Origin: JAYEJW01 sp034716535
GTDB taxonomy: Bacteria; Pseudomonadota; Gammaproteobacteria; Chromatiales; Chromatiaceae
NCBI GenBank assembly: GCA_034716535.1
Contig: JAYEJW010000510.1
Coordinates: forward strand, 1-7,618
Direction: 5' to 3'
Length of the DNA: 7,618 bases
The notes under the pieces were generated by a model. It saw only the letters and a program-made list of their open reading frames with translations. It did no database searches and had not been told where the DNA came from. The position numbers and the translations under genes are program-made. Shown here piece by piece: positions 6,625-7,618 of this stretch (position 1 is the stretch's first letter; every line of letters starts with the position of its first letter).

Positions 6625-7530
6625 ATGACCACATTTCTTCAGCTACACCTGCTGACCAGCTATCCACCCGCCTGTCTCAACCGTGATGACCTCAATCGCC
6701 CAAAAAGTGCCGTCTTGGGCGGCGTACCTCGACTGCGTATTTCCAGCCAGAGCCTGAAACGCGCATGGCGCACGTCCGAGCAGTTTGAGGAAACCCTGAC
6801 CGAACACATGGGAACTCGCACTAAGCTCAAGGGCGTGCGAGTGTACGAACGGCTCACAAAGGCCGGGGGAAAAGAAAAGGAGGCGAGGAAATGGGCGCAG
6901 GCCATCGCTGGGCGTTTCGGCAAGCTTAAGGGCAAGAAGGAGGACAAACCGCAAAACGATTTGGAGATAGAACAACTTGCCCACTTCAGCCCGGAGGAAG
7001 AAAGCGCCATCGATGCCCTAGTCGATATGCTCCTGAAAGATAATCGTGCGCCAACAGAGGCGGAGCTCGCCTTGCTGCGCAAGCAGCATACAGCCGCGGA
7101 CATCGCGATGTTCGGTCGGATGTTGGCCGACAGCCCAGGCTTCAATACCGAAGCGGCTTGCCAGGTCGCCCACGCGGTCACCGTCCATCGCGCAGCCGTC
7201 GAAGACGACTTTTTCACTGCCGTAGACGACCTCAATACGCGAGAGGAGGACGCCGGTTCCGCCCACATGGGTGAGCAGGGCTTTGGCGCCGGGCTGTTTT
7301 ATCAATATGTCTGCATCGACTGCGACCGGCTGCAGGGGAACCTGGGTGGCGATACCGATCTGGCAGGAAGGGCCACCGAGGCGCTTATCGAGGCCGCGGC
7401 TACCGTGGCCCCCACGGGCAAACAGAACAGCTTCGCCAGTCGCGCCTGGGCATATTTTGTGCTGGCCGAGAAGGGCAGCCGCCAACCCCGTGCACGGCAA
7501 ATCCGTTCTAACCAGCCTGATCGCATGTAA
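6625..7530 (+). CDS. cas7: Cascade backbone subunit Cas7 (Cse4/CasC), type I-E, truncated at its C-terminus
   Basis: Cas7 forms the six-copy filament that holds the crRNA spacer. Residues 18-48 (CLNRDDLNRPKSAVLGG, then RLRISSQSLKRAWR) are the hallmark Cas7e N-terminus and align closely with Escherichia coli CasC. HTAADIAMFGRMLAD (155-169), AVTVHRAAVEDDFFTAVDDL (184-203), GSAHMGEQGFGAGLFYQY (211-228) and PTGKQNSFASRAWA (263-276) are further family blocks. The match ends near residue 289 (codon at 7489-7491). The last 12 residues (ARQIRSNQPDRM) do not fit the expected continuation, and the protein is 301 residues against 363 for CasC, so the C-terminal part is missing. The break coincides with a - strand reading frame that looks like the end of another gene, so insertion of a mobile element is the simplest cause. 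A loop at 96-112 is unusually lysine-rich. The product is probably non-functional, making this a likely pseudogene. Confidence 0.88.
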   Translation: MTTFLQLHLLTSYPPACLNRDDLNRPKSAVLGGVPRLRISSQSLKRAWRTSEQFEETLTEHMGTRTKLKGVRVYERLTKAGGKEKEARKWAQAIAGRFGKLKGKKEDKPQNDLEIEQLAHFSPEEESAIDALVDMLLKDNRAPTEAELALLRKQHTAADIAMFGRMLADSPGFNTEAACQVAHAVTVHRAAVEDDFFTAVDDLNTREEDAGSAHMGEQGFGAGLFYQYVCIDCDRLQGNLGGDTDLAGRATEALIEAAATVAPTGKQNSFASRAWAYFVLAEKGSRQPRARQIRSNQPDRM

Positions 7531-7618
7531 GTTGCGATCGGGGGACCGAATTGCCGGTCATGCGCAGATAGTCGAAGACACGCCGAACATTACGGGCGAG
7601 CTTGTCGATAGTGGCGGC
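7508..7618 (-). CDS. C-terminal fragment of a probable transposase (5' end outside window)
   Basis: Reading leftwards from base 7618, an open frame of 36 codons ends in TAG at 7510-7508; the rest of the gene is beyond the window. The visible peptide contains ATIDKLARNVRRVFDYLR followed by a short polar tail ending QLTCDQAG. A basic amphipathic helix of the form L-x-x-x-V-R-x-V-F-x-Y-L close to the C-terminus resembles the tail of IS630-like DDE transposases, but 36 residues without a catalytic motif cannot settle this. The position supports a transposase, because the frame begins exactly where cas7 homology is lost and runs opposite to the operon. Alternatives are another inverted gene brought in by rearrangement, or an open frame by chance. 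Confidence 0.4.
   Translation of the reverse strand, partial: AATIDKLARNVRRVFDYLRMTGNSVPRSQLTCDQAG
7516..7542. repeat. 10-bp inverted repeat near the putative element end
   Basis: CCTGATCGCA (7516-7525) pairs with TGCGATCGGG (7533-7542) across a 7-base loop, with a single T-G wobble. It lies within the last codons of the - strand frame and just beyond the truncation point of cas7. Such subterminal hairpins can act in transposase binding or limit read-through from outside transcription. It is not followed by a T-run on either strand. Confidence 0.45.

Larger units (their letters stand above)
7492..7618 (-). mobile_element. Probable insertion sequence end interrupting cas7 (continues past window)
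   Basis: From about 7492 the + strand no longer encodes Cas7 in any frame, while the - strand stays open to the window edge. The outermost bases of the putative element would be near GTGCACGGCAAATCC (7490-7504). The other terminus, inverted repeats and target duplication lie outside the window, so the family cannot be confirmed. A TA dinucleotide, expected at the junction of a TA-targeting element, is not present at 7490-7493. Confidence 0.5.

Noticed and set aside
1..7618. CRISPR array
   Set aside because: No regularly spaced direct repeats of about 28-29 bases are visible anywhere; the array is presumably beyond the window.
7492..7618. + strand frame after the cas7 break as a frameshifted continuation of Cas7
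   Set aside because: The alternative + frames either stop quickly or give a sequence unlike the expected Cas7 C-terminus, so a simple frameshift does not explain the loss.

Overview
The window is GC-rich bacterial DNA. Apart from an apparent mobile element at the right edge, all convincing genes lie on the + strand. The type I-E cas genes, a bacterial-type nicotinate phosphoribosyltransferase end and strong Shine-Dalgarno sites point to a high-GC bacterium, plausibly a gammaproteobacterium. That assignment is an inference from protein style, because the window holds no rRNA or other marker gene.

Region 1 (about 1-1525) holds the 3' end of a nicotinate phosphoribosyltransferase gene (NAD salvage), a possible 33-codon ORF, and a full-length ATP-dependent RNA ligase of the archaeal-type Rnl3 (Pab1020/MthRnl) family. 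The small ORF overlaps the ligase start by ATGA. These genes are co-directional and closely packed, so they may share a transcript.

Region 2 (1526-1738) is a 213-base non-coding gap. It carries two tandem GC-rich self-complementary copies of a TTCGG(G)ATTT(T)CCGAGGG element, a 6-bp hairpin, an A8 tract and the strong ribosome binding site of cas3. It is the likely leader of the cas operon.

Region 3 (1739-about 7491) is a type I-E CRISPR-Cas operon in the canonical order cas3, cas8e (cse1/casA), cas11 (cse2/casB), cas7 (cse4/casC). Overlaps of 17 and 4 bases and a 23-base gap indicate tight translational coupling. Cas3 (HD nuclease-helicase), Cas8e (large subunit, PAM recognition) and Cas11 (small subunit) look intact, with their key motifs present. 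Cas7 (backbone) matches its family up to about residue 289. It then runs into 12 unrelated residues and a stop, roughly 70 residues short.

Region 4 (about 7492-7618) reads on the - strand as the C-terminal end of another protein, most simply the transposase of an insertion sequence that landed in cas7. If so, this locus is broken: cas5, cas6e, cas1, cas2 and the CRISPR array would lie beyond the element or be lost. No CRISPR repeats, tRNA or rRNA genes were seen. I found no evidence for a wholly new system. The most unusual points are the interrupted interference operon and the archaeal-type RNA ligase beside it.
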